Shown: one piece after another, positions 46,424 through 55,114 of the stretch
How positions within the stretch are numbered: the first letter of the stretch is position 1
How the letters are laid out: every line of letters starts with the position of its first letter
DNA from: Agromyces bauzanensis
GTDB taxonomy: Bacteria > Actinomycetota > Actinomycetes > Actinomycetales > Microbacteriaceae
Length of the DNA: 64,000 nt
Assembly: GCF_014645655.1 (NCBI RefSeq)
Contig: NZ_BMMD01000002.1
Location: forward strand, 186,001-250,000
Reading direction: 5' to 3'
Program-made: the position numbers and the translations under genes
Notes under the pieces: model-generated
Databases searched by the model: none
The model's input: only the letters and a program-made list of their open reading frames with translations
Told to the model about the DNA's origin: nothing

Positions 46424-47554
46424 TCAGTCCTGGAACACCGCCGCGGCCGCGCGCGCCTCGTACACCACGTCGTCGAGGTTGTCGCCGATCGCGGTGACGT
46501 GGCCGACCTTCCGCCCGGGGCGCGGCTCCTTGCCGTAGTTGTGCAGCTTCACGGTCGGATGTCCCTCGAGGGCCTCGTCGTAGCGCTCGACGAGCGTGCC
46601 CTCCTCGGGCCCGCCGAGGATGTTCACCATCACGGCCCAGTCGGCGTGGCATCCGGTGCCGCCGAGCGGCAGGTCGAGCACGGCGCGCAGGTGCTGCTCG
46701 AACTGGCTGGTCGTCGACCCGTCCATCGACCAGTGGCCGCTGTTGTGCGGCCGCATGGCGAGCTCGTTCACGAGGATGCGGTCGTCGGTCGTCTCGAACA
46801 GCTCGACGGCGAGCACGCCCGTGACGCCGAGCCCCTCGGCGATCGAGATGGCGACGTCGGCCGCGACATCCGCGAGCCGACCGGCCGACCTCGGAGCCGG
46901 CGCGATGACCTCGCTGCACACGCCGCCCACCTGCACGGTCTCGACGACGGGCCACGCGGCCACCTCGCCCGACGGGCGGCGCGCCACGACCTGGGCGAGC
47001 TCGCGGCGGAAGTCGACGAGCTCCTCGACGAGCAGCGCCCCGCCGCGGCCGTCCTCTGCGATGGTCGTGAACCACTCGCCGACCTCGGCGGCGGAGCGCA
47101 CCATGCGCACGCCCTTGCCGTCGTACCCGCCGCGCGGGGTCTTCACGACCGCGGCGCCACCGTGCACGGCGATGAAGTCGTCGAGCTCGGCGGCCGACTC
47201 GATGCGCGCCCAGTCGGGCACGGGCAGGCCGAGCTCCGAAAGGCGGCGGCGCATGAGCAGCTTGTCCTGCGCGACCTTGAGGGCGTCGGGACCCGGATGC
47301 ACCGCCACGCCCGCATCGACCATGGCGTGCAGCACGTCCTGCGGCACGTGCTCGTGGTCGAACGTCACGACGTCGACCTGGCGTGCGAACGCGAGCACGG
47401 TCTCGGTGTCGGTGTAATCGCCGACCTGCCGAGCGGCGAGCGCCGCCGCCATGCCGTCGGCCTCCGCGAGCACCCGGAGGTCGACTCCGAGCTCGATCGC
47501 CGCGGGGATCATCATCCGTGCGAGCTGCCCGCCGCCGATCACTCCGACCCGCAC
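46424..47554 (-). CDS. purK: 5-(carboxyamino)imidazole ribonucleotide synthase
   Basis: A 376-residue ATP-grasp enzyme. It has VGVIGGGQLARMMIPAAIEL at the N-terminus, VTFDHEHVPQDVLHAMVDAG, AAVVKTPRGGYDGKGVRMV (ATP-grasp loop), LLVEELVDFRRELAQVV and LVNELAMRPHNSGHWSMDGS. It makes N5-CAIR from AIR, bicarbonate and ATP for PurE. GGAGG lies 6 bases before GTG 47554. It is divergent from the GtrA-like gene. Confidence 0.95.
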   Translation of the reverse strand: MRVGVIGGGQLARMMIPAAIELGVDLRVLAEADGMAAALAARQVGDYTDTETVLAFARQVDVVTFDHEHVPQDVLHAMVDAGVAVHPGPDALKVAQDKLLMRRRLSELGLPVPDWARIESAAELDDFIAVHGGAAVVKTPRGGYDGKGVRMVRSAAEVGEWFTTIAEDGRGGALLVEELVDFRRELAQVVARRPSGEVAAWPVVETVQVGGVCSEVIAPAPRSAGRLADVAADVAISIAEGLGVTGVLAVELFETTDDRILVNELAMRPHNSGHWSMDGSTTSQFEQHLRAVLDLPLGGTGCHADWAVMVNILGGPEEGTLVERYDEALEGHPTVKLHNYGKEPRPGRKVGHVTAIGDNLDDVVYEARAAAAVFQD

Positions 47555-47627
47555 CCGTGCCCTCCGTTCGCCTCAGCCGTGACGCCCCGACGGACGCCTC
47601 GTTCAGTCTAGGCGTGACCCCGCGGCA

Positions 47628-47633
47628 TAGGAT
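47628..47633 (+). promoter_or_regulatory. -10 box of a leaderless transcript
   Basis: TAGGAT ends 6 bases before GTG 47640. The in-frame GTG at 47634 touches the box and is unlikely to be transcribed. Confidence 0.5.
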
Positions 47634-47639
47634 GTGCCG

Positions 47640-48287
47640 GTGACCACCGCCGCCGGCAGCGTGCTCGCCCGACTCTGGCACGGGCTCCTCGCCTACGCCG
47701 TGAAGTTCGGCATCGTGGGTCTCATCGGCCTCGTCATCGACGTGACGCTGTTCAACCTGCTGCGGCTGGGGGTCTTCGGCGACGACCACTGGGCCCAGTC
47801 GGCGATCGGCGCGAAGACGATCTCCACGAGCGTCGCGATCGTCTTCAACTGGCTCGGCAACCGCTTCTGGACCTTCCGGCGGCATCGTCGCCGCAACTAC
47901 GTGCGCGAGTTCGCGGAGTACGTCGTGGTGTCGCTCGGCGGCATGGCGATCGCCCTGCTCTGCCTCTGGGTGAGCCACCACCTCCTGGGCTACACGAGCC
48001 TCCTCGCCGACAACATCGCCACGAACGTCGTGGGGCTCGCGCTCGGCACGGCGTTCCGGTTCCTGCTGTACCGCTACTGGGTCTACGGCCACCACCGCGC
48101 CGACGGGCTCTCGAACCTCGACCGCGTCGAGGAGGCGCAGCGCTCCCTCTTCGAGGAGCCGGAGTCTGTCGATGAACCGGGGCCGGGCGAGAATGCGGAG
48201 CGCCCGGCGGATGCCTCGGCCGCTACTCCGCGGCCGGATCCTGGGTCGGCTGGAACCATGGCGGGTACACCGCCACACGGGTCCTGA
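47640..48287 (+). CDS. GtrA-family membrane protein
   Basis: A 215-residue protein with four hydrophobic spans in the first 150 residues. Family landmarks are KFGIVGLIGLVIDVTLFNLL, SVAIVFNWLGNRFWTFRR and NVVGLALGTAFRFLLYRYWV. GtrA proteins are small flippase-like partners for polyprenyl-phosphate-linked sugars. Candidate partners here are the polyprenyl-phosphate transferases at 11693 and 32176. The last 60 residues are a Pro/Asp/Glu-rich cytoplasmic tail. Its 3' end overlaps the convergent DarT-like gene by 65 bases. Confidence 0.88.
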   Translation: MTTAAGSVLARLWHGLLAYAVKFGIVGLIGLVIDVTLFNLLRLGVFGDDHWAQSAIGAKTISTSVAIVFNWLGNRFWTFRRHRRRNYVREFAEYVVVSLGGMAIALLCLWVSHHLLGYTSLLADNIATNVVGLALGTAFRFLLYRYWVYGHHRADGLSNLDRVEEAQRSLFEEPESVDEPGPGENAERPADASAATPRPDPGSAGTMAGTPPHGS

Positions 48288-49122
48288 GGCCCACCGCGTC
48301 GAGCGCCGCGCGCACGCGGTCGCGCACCCGGTCGTTGCCCACGGCGATGAGCAGCACCCGCTCGAGCGGCAGCGACTCCCGGACGAGCACCTCGGCGGAG
48401 AGCAGTCGCGACCCCTCGTCTTCGCGGTGCAGGCGCTGCAGCATGCGGAGCACCTCGGGCCACGCGGATGCGGCCCGAACGCTGCCGGCCGCGGCATCCG
48501 CGTCGGTGACGACGACTGTGCCCTCGACCTCGGTGCGCGCACCGACGGCGCCGGCCACCGAGCTCACGAGGATGACGTGGTCGGCGGGCTGGCGTTCGAC
48601 CGCGTCGGCGGCGAGCCTCGGGTCGGGCGTGCCGGTGCGGACGGCGTTCCACACGTGCGCGTCGGTCGAGAGCAGGAACGGCACGTAGTCGGCCACCACC
48701 GCATCACCGCCCGGCGCGGGAGCCGAGCGGCGGAACTCACGCGCCGAGGGCGCCGAGACGTCCACGGCCGGCGCCGCGCCCGCGCGATCCGCGAGCAGCG
48801 CGCCCTCGCCGAGGATCGACGCCAGGTTGTCCACGTGCGTGACGTGGTAGATGCGCACGGTCTTGGGGTCGATCGGCGCCTCGTGGAGCGTTCGCGCGCT
48901 CGCCGCTCCCGCGACGCGTGCCGTCTGGCGCGCTGGGCGTGACGACCGCGGCCCGGTGGAGCGGCTCGTGCGCGGCGGGGCGATCACCCGCTTCGGCTCG
49001 GGCTCCGGGGGTGGGAAGCAGATGGCGCAGAGGCCGTCATCGAAACCGTGGATGCATTCGTCGGCCACGTGGAACCCTTCATCGCTCGGCTCACGCTGGG
49101 GGCGCACGAGACCGAACTTCAA
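48223..49122 (-). CDS. DarT-like (DUF4433) ADP-ribosyltransferase with Cys-rich N-terminus
   Basis: A 299-residue protein. Residues 23-35 hold C-x-H-x6-C-x2-C (ECIHGFDDGLCAICFPP), a likely zinc knuckle, followed by a basic linker. Residues about 88-262 match the DarT fold: TVRIYHVTHVDNLASILGEG (NAD site), SAREFRRS, VADYVPFLLSTDAHVWNAV, VILVSSVAGAV and SRLLSAEVLVRESLPLERVL. In the last, E244 lies where DarT has its catalytic glutamate. DarT enzymes attach ADP-ribose to thymidine in single-stranded DNA. No DarG macrodomain antitoxin is adjacent, so this may be a housekeeping relative with another role. GTG 49068 is an alternative start. Confidence 0.75.
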   Translation of the reverse strand: MKFGLVRPQREPSDEGFHVADECIHGFDDGLCAICFPPPEPEPKRVIAPPRTSRSTGPRSSRPARQTARVAGAASARTLHEAPIDPKTVRIYHVTHVDNLASILGEGALLADRAGAAPAVDVSAPSAREFRRSAPAPGGDAVVADYVPFLLSTDAHVWNAVRTGTPDPRLAADAVERQPADHVILVSSVAGAVGARTEVEGTVVVTDADAAAGSVRAASAWPEVLRMLQRLHREDEGSRLLSAEVLVRESLPLERVLLIAVGNDRVRDRVRAALDAVGLRTRVAVYPPWFQPTQDPAAE

Positions 49123-49164
49123 GGTTACGCGCTCCGAGCGGATGCCGCGGCACCCCCGGGACGG

Positions 49165-49725
49165 TCAGCGCCCGCCCCACACCACGGTGTCCCCGTCGGT
49201 GACGGACGGCTCGGCCGCAAGCCGGCCGCTGATCCGGGTGTGCTCGTGCTCCATGAGCTCGTGCAGGGCCGCCTGCACGAGGTTCGGGTTCGGCACGTCG
49301 TGCAGCACGACCGTGTGCTCGTGGCCCGTGTCGATGCGCACGTCACCCGACCCGAACGCGCGCTGCGCCCACGTGCGCCGAACCATCACGTCGTAGCCGC
49401 GGCCGTGCAGCAGCTCCTGGCGGACGCGCGTGAACACGCCGCGGCGCAGGATGATGCGACGCGTCGTGATGGTGGTGCGATGCGTGAGCCACGCGAGGAA
49501 CGGCACGAGGCACCCGGCGACCACCACGAGCAGGGCGATGCCGACCACGGCGAGCCGCTGCCACCACTCGGTGACCACGGCGAGCGAGTAGGCGGTGGCG
49601 CCGGCCACGGCGACGAGCAGCACGGCCGGCAGGATGAGCACGCGGGCATGTCGCCGCAGGCGGGCGACGACCCGCTCCACGGGTGCCGTGGCCCGCGCGC
49701 CACCCTGGCTCACAGCTGGGCTCAT
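49165..49725 (-). CDS. Membrane protein with bacterial PH (bPH2) domain
   Basis: A 186-residue protein. Two adjacent hydrophobic spans (ILPAVLLVAVAGATAYSL and LAVVGIALLVVVAGCLVPFL) precede a domain with WLTHRTTITTRRIILRRGVF. TYEV-like strands, GSGDVRIDTGHEHTVVLHDV and an end helix NLVQAALHELMEH follow. That is the order of the YdbT/bPH2 family, whose function is not well known. It lies 7 bases after birA on the same strand and is probably co-transcribed with it. Confidence 0.8.
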   Translation of the reverse strand: MSPAVSQGGARATAPVERVVARLRRHARVLILPAVLLVAVAGATAYSLAVVTEWWQRLAVVGIALLVVVAGCLVPFLAWLTHRTTITTRRIILRRGVFTRVRQELLHGRGYDVMVRRTWAQRAFGSGDVRIDTGHEHTVVLHDVPNPNLVQAALHELMEHEHTRISGRLAAEPSVTDGDTVVWGGR

Positions 49726-49732
49726 ACGCCCA

Positions 49733-50596
49733 TTAATACCGCAGGTGCGTGACGTCTCCGGCGGCGACAGACTGAGTCACGCCGTTACGCTCGCGCACGA
49801 CGAGGCGTCCGTCGCGGTCGATGCGCTCGGCCACGCCGAGGAGCTCTCGGCCGCCCGGCAACTCGACGCGCACCTCGTCGCCCAGCGTGCCGCACAGCGA
49901 TGCCACGCGACCCGCGACTCCGCTCGCCTCGGCGTCGCCGCGGTGCTCCGTGAACGCGCGCACGAGTCCGAGGAAGCCCGCAAGGTAATCCGCGAGCACC
50001 GCGTCGGCGTCGGGCCGCACCCCCGTGGCGAGCAGGAGCGAGGTCGACGTCAGGGTCGGCAGGTCGTGCTCGTCGAGTGTCAGGTTGAGGCCGGCGCCCA
50101 CGACGACGGCGGCCGCGGTCCCTGAGCCCGTCGAAGGAGGCAGCAGCTCCGAGAGGATGCCGCAGATCTTGAACCCCGAGACGAGCACGTCGTTCGGCCA
50201 CTTCAGCACGACCTCGACGCCGCCGGTGTCGTCGCCCTCATCGAGATCGGCACTCCCGGATGCCGCGGCGTCGACCGCGCGACGCACGGCCTCGGTCATG
50301 GCGGCCCCGGCCATCAGCGGGATCCATCCGTACGCCTCGGGCGGGAGCGCTCGTGCGCCCGGCAGCTCCGGTCGCACGAGCACCGAGATCGCGAGGGTCT
50401 TGCCCGTCGGGGCGAGCCAGGTGCGCCCCATGCGCCCGCGACCGCGGGTCTGGTCGTCGGTGACGACGACGGATCCGTGCGGCCAGGCCGACGCCTCGGG
50501 CCCGGTGGCCGCCTCGCGCAGGTCGTCGTTGGTCGAACCCGTGGTCGCGACGAACTCGAGTCGCGGCACCACGGCACGGCTCAGCGGAAGGTCCAT
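49733..50596 (-). CDS. birA: Biotin--[acetyl-CoA-carboxylase] ligase, without N-terminal repressor domain
   Basis: A 287-residue monofunctional ligase. [15 protein letters not shown] opens the catalytic domain, followed by [20 protein letters not shown] (biotinyl-AMP loop, GRGRxGR), [20 protein letters not shown] (KWPND) and [15 protein letters not shown]. It lacks the winged-helix DNA-binding part of E. coli BirA. It should biotinylate the carboxylase chain at 58001; the accD/accE genes lie next door on the other strand. The segment [15 protein letters not shown] is encoded in part by a repeat-like sequence (50117-50137). The start is the ATG at 50596; the 5' region is shared with the divergent accD. 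Confidence 0.93.
   Translation of the reverse strand: MDLPLSRAVVPRLEFVATTGSTNDDLREAATGPEASAWPHGSVVVTDDQTRGRGRMGRTWLAPTGKTLAISVLVRPELPGARALPPEAYGWIPLMAGAAMTEAVRRAVDAAASGSADLDEGDDTGGVEVVLKWPNDVLVSGFKICGILSELLPPSTGSGTAAAVVVGAGLNLTLDEHDLPTLTSTSLLLATGVRPDADAVLADYLAGFLGLVRAFTEHRGDAEASGVAGRVASLCGTLGDEVRVELPGGRELLGVAERIDRDGRLVVRERNGVTQSVAAGDVTHLRY
50117..50137. repeat. Repeat-like CCTGAGCCCGTCGAAGG element inside birA
   Basis: The plus strand carries GGTCCCTGAGCCCGTCGAAG plus one G. I recall closely similar sequences as short intergenic repeats in Microbacteriaceae and other high-GC genomes. Here it lies in frame within birA and encodes a low-complexity PPSTGSGT insertion between two conserved blocks. 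Only this one copy was found in the window. Confidence 0.4.
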
Positions 50597-50692
50597 GCCG
50601 ACAGTCTCCCAGTTCCGCGCGTCACGGGAAGGCACCACGTCCGCGACCGGATTTGTAGGAACCGTCAACGAAGTGGGCACAACGCTCGCCGG

Positions 50693-50698
50693 TAGAGT
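50693..50698 (+). promoter_or_regulatory. -10 box of a leaderless accD transcript
   Basis: TAGAGT ends 7 bases before GTG 50706, and no Shine-Dalgarno sequence fits. Confidence 0.45.
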
Positions 50699-50705
50699 GA
50701 ACGGC

Positions 50706-52304
50706 GTGACCGAAGCCACTGACGGCCCCGACCTCTCCACGACCGCCGGCAAGCTCGCCGACCTCAAGCAGCGTTATCACGAAGCCGTGACCGCGTCCGG
50801 CGAGGCGGCCATCGAGAAGCAGCACGCCAAGGGCAAGATGACCGCACGCGAGCGCATCGCCGAGCTCCTCGACCCGGGCTCGTTCGTCGAGCTCGACGAG
50901 TTCGTGCGCCACCGCACGCATGCCTTCGGCATGGACGCCAAGCGTCCGTACGGCGACGCCGTGGTCACCGGCACCGGCACCATCCACGGGCGGCAGGTCG
51001 CGGTGTACTCGCAGGATTTCACGATCTTCGGCGGCTCGCTCGGCGAGGTCGCGGGCGAGAAGATCATCAAGGTCATGGAGCTCGCCCTGAAGACGGGCGT
51101 GCCCATCATCGGCATCCTCGACTCCGGCGGTGCGCGCATCCAGGAGGGCGTCGTCGCGCTCGGCAAGTACGGAGAGATCTTCCGCCGCAACACTCAGGCC
51201 TCGGGGGTCATCCCGCAGATCTCGATCGTGTGCGGCCCGGCCGCCGGCGGTGCGGTCTACTCCCCCGCCCTCACCGACTTCGTGATCATGGTCGACAAGA
51301 CGAGCCAGATGTTCGTCACCGGCCCCGACGTCATCAAGACCGTCACGGGTGAGGACGTCGGCATGGAGGAGCTGGGCGGCGCACTCACGCACAACACGGT
51401 GTCGGGCGTCGCGCACTACCTCGCGAGCGACGAGTCCGACGCCCTCGACTACGCTCGCACGCTCGTGGCCTTCCTTCCCGACAACAACATGTCGGATGCC
51501 CCGGTCTACGGCGCCGAGGTCGAGCTCGAGATCACCGACGACGACCGCCGGCTCAACGCGATCATCCCCGACTCGCCGAACCAGCCGTACGACATGCACA
51601 CCGTGATCGAGGGCATCGTCGACCACGGTGACTTCCTCGAGGTGCAGCCGCTGTTCGCGCCGAACATCGTGATCGGCTTCGCGCGCGTCGAGGGCCGCTC
51701 CGTCGGGATCATCGCGAACCAGCCCAGCCAGATGGCGGGCACCCTGAACATCGCGGCGGGCGAGAAGGCATCGCGGTTCGTGCGGTTCTGCGACGCGTTC
51801 TCGATCCCGATCCTCACGCTCGTCGACGTGCCGGGCTACCTTCCCGGCACCGACCAGGAGTGGACGGGCGTCATCCGCCGTGGCGCGAAGCTCCTCTACG
51901 CGTATGCCGAGGCGACCGTGCCGCTCGTCACCGTGATCACGCGGAAGGCCTACGGGGGTGCCTACATCGTGATGGGCTCGAAGCAGCTCGGCGCCGACAT
52001 CAACCTCGCCTGGCCGACCGCCGAGATCGCGGTGATGGGTGGCCAGGGCGCGGTGAACATCCTCTACCGCGCCGAGATCAAGCGCGCCGAGGAGGCCGGC
52101 GAGGATGTCGCGGCCGTGCGCACCAAGCTCGCCAACGAGTACACCTACAACGTCGCGTCGCCGTTCCTCGCCGCAGAGCGGGGCGAGCTCGACGGCGTCA
52201 TCGAGCCGGCAGCCACCCGCGTCGCCGTGACCAAGGCACTGCGCGCACTCCGCACCAAGCGCGCGAGCCTGCCGCCGAAGAAGCACGGGAACATCCCCCT
52301 GTAG
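50706..52304 (+). CDS. accD: Acyl-CoA carboxylase beta subunit (propionyl/acetyl-CoA carboxyltransferase)
   Basis: A 532-residue carboxyltransferase subunit that moves the carboxyl group from biotin to acyl-CoA, giving malonyl- or methylmalonyl-CoA. It has [69 protein letters not shown] (acyl-CoA oxyanion hole) and the second half [20 protein letters not shown] with [19 protein letters not shown] (biotin oxyanion hole). It is followed after 7 bases by the epsilon subunit. The alpha subunit is at 58001. Acetyl versus propionyl preference cannot be read directly. Confidence 0.94.
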   Translation: MTEATDGPDLSTTAGKLADLKQRYHEAVTASGEAAIEKQHAKGKMTARERIAELLDPGSFVELDEFVRHRTHAFGMDAKRPYGDAVVTGTGTIHGRQVAVYSQDFTIFGGSLGEVAGEKIIKVMELALKTGVPIIGILDSGGARIQEGVVALGKYGEIFRRNTQASGVIPQISIVCGPAAGGAVYSPALTDFVIMVDKTSQMFVTGPDVIKTVTGEDVGMEELGGALTHNTVSGVAHYLASDESDALDYARTLVAFLPDNNMSDAPVYGAEVELEITDDDRRLNAIIPDSPNQPYDMHTVIEGIVDHGDFLEVQPLFAPNIVIGFARVEGRSVGIIANQPSQMAGTLNIAAGEKASRFVRFCDAFSIPILTLVDVPGYLPGTDQEWTGVIRRGAKLLYAYAEATVPLVTVITRKAYGGAYIVMGSKQLGADINLAWPTAEIAVMGGQGAVNILYRAEIKRAEEAGEDVAAVRTKLANEYTYNVASPFLAAERGELDGVIEPAATRVAVTKALRALRTKRASLPPKKHGNIPL

Positions 52305-52311
52305 GGCGACC

Positions 52312-52575
52312 ATGGACACGCACGCATCAGAGAACCACGGGGCCCGGCCCGAGCCCGGGGCCGACGCCCGCGCCGCCGATCTCCGGTTCGTCACCCGCGA
52401 CGTCACGCACGAGGAGGCCGCCGCAGTGACCGCGGTGATCCTCGCGGCGATCGACGAGCAGTCCGTCGAGGCATCCGTCGCCGAACCCGCCCGGGACGCG
52501 TGGGTGCAGAGCGCCCACGCGCTGCGCTCGCCCATCGCCGTTGGTCCGGGAAGCTGGGCCCGCTCCGTGCGCTGA
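52312..52575 (+). CDS. accE: Acyl-CoA carboxylase epsilon subunit
   Basis: An 87-residue protein. An acidic, flexible N-terminus leads into RFVTRDVTHEEAAAVTAVIL, a short helix-strand unit, and ends in WVQSAHALRSPIAVGPGSWA. This matches the small epsilon subunit (AccE/PccE) of actinobacterial acyl-CoA carboxylases, which stabilises the alpha-beta complex. It lies immediately after accD, the usual arrangement. Downstream, 52576-52828 holds no gene and leads to a strong terminator. Confidence 0.88.
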   Translation: MDTHASENHGARPEPGADARAADLRFVTRDVTHEEAAAVTAVILAAIDEQSVEASVAEPARDAWVQSAHALRSPIAVGPGSWARSVR

Positions 52576-52828
52576 GCGAGGGGACCTGTCCCCCGATTCG
52601 CGCCATGTGCCTCCCGGAGCCCGAGACGGTCGCTCGACGTCCCGGGAGGGCCGGCGCGAGGGGGACCGGAGGTGTCCCCCGAAATGACGACTGCGCACCG
52701 GTCGACGTGTGCGTCAGGATGGGTATGCAGACTCCTCAGGAGTCGCCACCGTCACCGGTCGGGTAACCGGTGACCGTTGGGGGCGAGTCAGGGCGATATT
52801 CGGGTTGTCGCCGTGGCTCGGGCTTGTT

Positions 52829-52855
52829 GGGGGGCCGATCATCGATCGGCCCCCC
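52829..52855. terminator. Perfect GC-rich terminator hairpin between convergent genes
   Basis: GGGGGGCCGATC (52829-52840) pairs perfectly over 12 bases with GATCGGCCCCCC (52844-52855) around an ATC loop. It lies 254 bases after accE and 5 bases before the end of the convergent gene at 52860, so it may stop transcription from both sides. There is no T-tract. Confidence 0.8.
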
Positions 52856-52859
52856 ACCT

Positions 52860-53870
52860 TCATGTCCGGGGGATCTCCAGCCAGAACTCGAACTCGAGGT
52901 TGTCGGTGTCGTTGGACGGCGTGCCGCCGGCCTCGGGCTCCCGAAGGCCCACGACCGTCACCGCGACGGGCGAGCCCTCGGCGGCCGTGCGGGCGATGAT
53001 GCGATCCGCCCCTGAGCCGGCGATCGCCTCGGCCAGGCGTGACAGCACACGGTCCCGCGCGGGCTCGTCGAGGTCGTCGATGCCGCCCTCGTCGAGGAGC
53101 ATGACGATGGTCCCGCGCTCGCGGGCGCGCTGCACCTCGGCGCGCACGGCGTCGGTGAGCAGCATCCGTCCCCTGATCTCGTCGCGGATGGCCGCCTCGA
53201 GCATGCGGCACTCATGGCGCTGCGCCTCGGTGAGCGCGCCGCCCCGGTCGGCGATGCGACGGAGCATCGGCGCCGCGATGCGATTGGTCTGGGCCAGGCG
53301 CATGCGCCCCTCGAACAGGTGCGCGTCCTGCGCGGCCTGCCACGCCGCCGCCTCACGCTCTGCCTGCGCGTATCGGCGCGTCTCACGCGCCGCGGCGGTG
53401 AGAGCCGACGTCAGCATGTGCGCGATGGCGACCCACACGATGCTGCCGATGACGCCGAGCGCTCCGAGCGAGAGCGGCCCCGCCCACGCCACGCTCTGCA
53501 CGGCGAGCGCCACGACGCCGAGCCAGGCGACGACGAGTTGACGCCGGGCCGCGGCGATCGTCATCAGCGTGCCGACGGCCGCGACGTACCAGGTCGCGTA
53601 CCCGTTGTCGGCGTCGGCGTCGAGCTGGCTCGTCACGAGCAGGGGCAGCACGATGCAGACGGCCAGGTCGAAGGCGGCGAGCCAGTCGGGCATGCGCAGT
53701 CGCTCGACCGGCCACAGGCTCGCGACGGTCGCGATGGAGTAGAGCGCGAGCGCCACCACCGTCGGCCATGGCGATCGTGGCACGTCGAGCGAGTAGATGC
53801 CCAGCACCACGTGGTAGGTCGAGAAGAGCGCGCCCAGCACGAGCAGGAGCCACCGGGGCACGCCGATCAT
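52860..53870 (-). CDS. Membrane protein with degenerate histidine-kinase-like ATPase region
   Basis: A 336-residue protein with five or six hydrophobic spans to residue about 165. A long charged helix follows (RETRRYAQAEREAAAWQAAQ, then QRHECRMLEAAIRDEIRG) and a C-terminal region (VLSRLAEAIAGSGADRIIAR to EFEFWLEIPRT). The layout copies the sensor kinase next door, but no phosphorylatable histidine motif and no NGVGF or GHGTT ATP-binding boxes are visible. It may modulate the neighbouring kinase. Its ATG overlaps the kinase stop (ATGA), so the three genes 55775-52860 form one operon. Confidence 0.65.
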   Translation of the reverse strand: MIGVPRWLLLVLGALFSTYHVVLGIYSLDVPRSPWPTVVALALYSIATVASLWPVERLRMPDWLAAFDLAVCIVLPLLVTSQLDADADNGYATWYVAAVGTLMTIAAARRQLVVAWLGVVALAVQSVAWAGPLSLGALGVIGSIVWVAIAHMLTSALTAAARETRRYAQAEREAAAWQAAQDAHLFEGRMRLAQTNRIAAPMLRRIADRGGALTEAQRHECRMLEAAIRDEIRGRMLLTDAVRAEVQRARERGTIVMLLDEGGIDDLDEPARDRVLSRLAEAIAGSGADRIIARTAAEGSPVAVTVVGLREPEAGGTPSNDTDNLEFEFWLEIPRT

Positions 53871-55114
53871 GCGTCGCCGCCCATCGCGCCCACGGGCCAG
53901 GCGATCGTCACGGTCGTGCCGTGCCCGGGGGTCGACTCGATCTCGGCACCACCGCCCGCGTTGGCCATGCGCTCCTCGATCGAGACCCGCAGGCCGAGCC
54001 GCTCGACCGGCACGTCGTGGCGCGCGAAGCCGACCCCGTTGTCGGCGATCTCGATGACGCACCCGCCCGCGCGCACGCCGCGGATACGCAGCTCCCGACG
54101 CGTGCCGCGCCCGGGCTCGTCGGCGTGCTGCATGCTGTTCACCATCGCCTGCACCGCCGCCGAGTAGAGGGCGTCGACCGCCTCCACCGGGAGTTCCACG
54201 CCGCCTGCGTTCACGACCCGCACGGTGAAGGGCGCCGCGAAGGTCGTGAGGGCCGCCCGCAGGCGCCGCACGAGCACGGGCAGCCCGACCCGTTCCAGCG
54301 CGCGCGGACCCGAGGCGCCGGCCTCGTCGAGCCGCTTGACGGCGTCGCGCGCCATCCTCGCCGCGAGCGCCCGCTCGTCGGGCGATTCCGCGGCCGCCGC
54401 CGAGAGGAGGGTGGTGAGCACGCTGTCGTGCACGAGCGCGTCCACCTTCACGCGCTCGCTCTCGGTGGCATGCTGGCGTGCGGCGACGTCGTAGCGCTGC
54501 AGCGCGGCATCCTGGGCACCGTCGACGGCCTCAGCGGCCTGACGCAGCATCGTGACGATGATGAGCACCGCGACGCCCAGGATGACGGCGTACATGGCGT
54601 CGAGCACCGCGAGGAGCGGCACCGCGCCGCCGCCGGCGGGCAGCAGCCGGATGACGCCGTACATCGCCGGCACGACGACCGTGTACCCCGTCGCCACCGA
54701 GGCGGGCACGGCCACCACGGCGGCGGCCGTCGCGACGGTGCAGATGTAGTACAGCCACGGCGTCCCGCCGTCGAGTGCCGCCGGATCCTCGATGAGGAAC
54801 GGCCATGCGGCGAGCGCGACCGCGTAGAGCGCGGCGAACGTGAGCGCCGCGCGGCGCACGGCGACCTTCGCGACGCTCGCGACCGCGAGCACGACGAGCG
54901 CGCCGTACAGGATCGCCATCATCGCGACGCCGGCGCCGTCGACGAGCGCGGACGACTGCTCCAACGCGACCGGCAGCGTCTGCGCGCCGAACACGAGGCC
55001 GAACAACCCGAGTGCGCGACCCGAGACCGTCTCGACCTGCGCGCGGGTGACGGCGGCTCGCCTCGTGCTGAGCCGCGGAACCCGCCACTCAGCGGCGGGC
55101 ATCCCCGCCTTCAC
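53867..55114 (-). CDS. Two-component sensor histidine kinase (NarL-partner type)
   Basis: A 415-residue membrane kinase. About six spans reach residue 190, then comes a dimerisation helix with the phospho-accepting region VDALVHDSVLTTLLSAAAAE. The HATPase domain has AMVNSMQHADEPG (N box), EIADNGVGFARHDVP (G1) and GLRVSIEERMANAGG with STPGHGTTVTIAWP (G2). The signal is unknown; there is no large extracellular domain. It overlaps the response-regulator gene by 26 bases; ATG 55102 is a shorter alternative start. The paralogue-like gene at 53870 follows. Confidence 0.88.
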   Translation of the reverse strand: MKAGMPAAEWRVPRLSTRRAAVTRAQVETVSGRALGLFGLVFGAQTLPVALEQSSALVDGAGVAMMAILYGALVVLAVASVAKVAVRRAALTFAALYAVALAAWPFLIEDPAALDGGTPWLYYICTVATAAAVVAVPASVATGYTVVVPAMYGVIRLLPAGGGAVPLLAVLDAMYAVILGVAVLIIVTMLRQAAEAVDGAQDAALQRYDVAARQHATESERVKVDALVHDSVLTTLLSAAAAESPDERALAARMARDAVKRLDEAGASGPRALERVGLPVLVRRLRAALTTFAAPFTVRVVNAGGVELPVEAVDALYSAAVQAMVNSMQHADEPGRGTRRELRIRGVRAGGCVIEIADNGVGFARHDVPVERLGLRVSIEERMANAGGGAEIESTPGHGTTVTIAWPVGAMGGDA

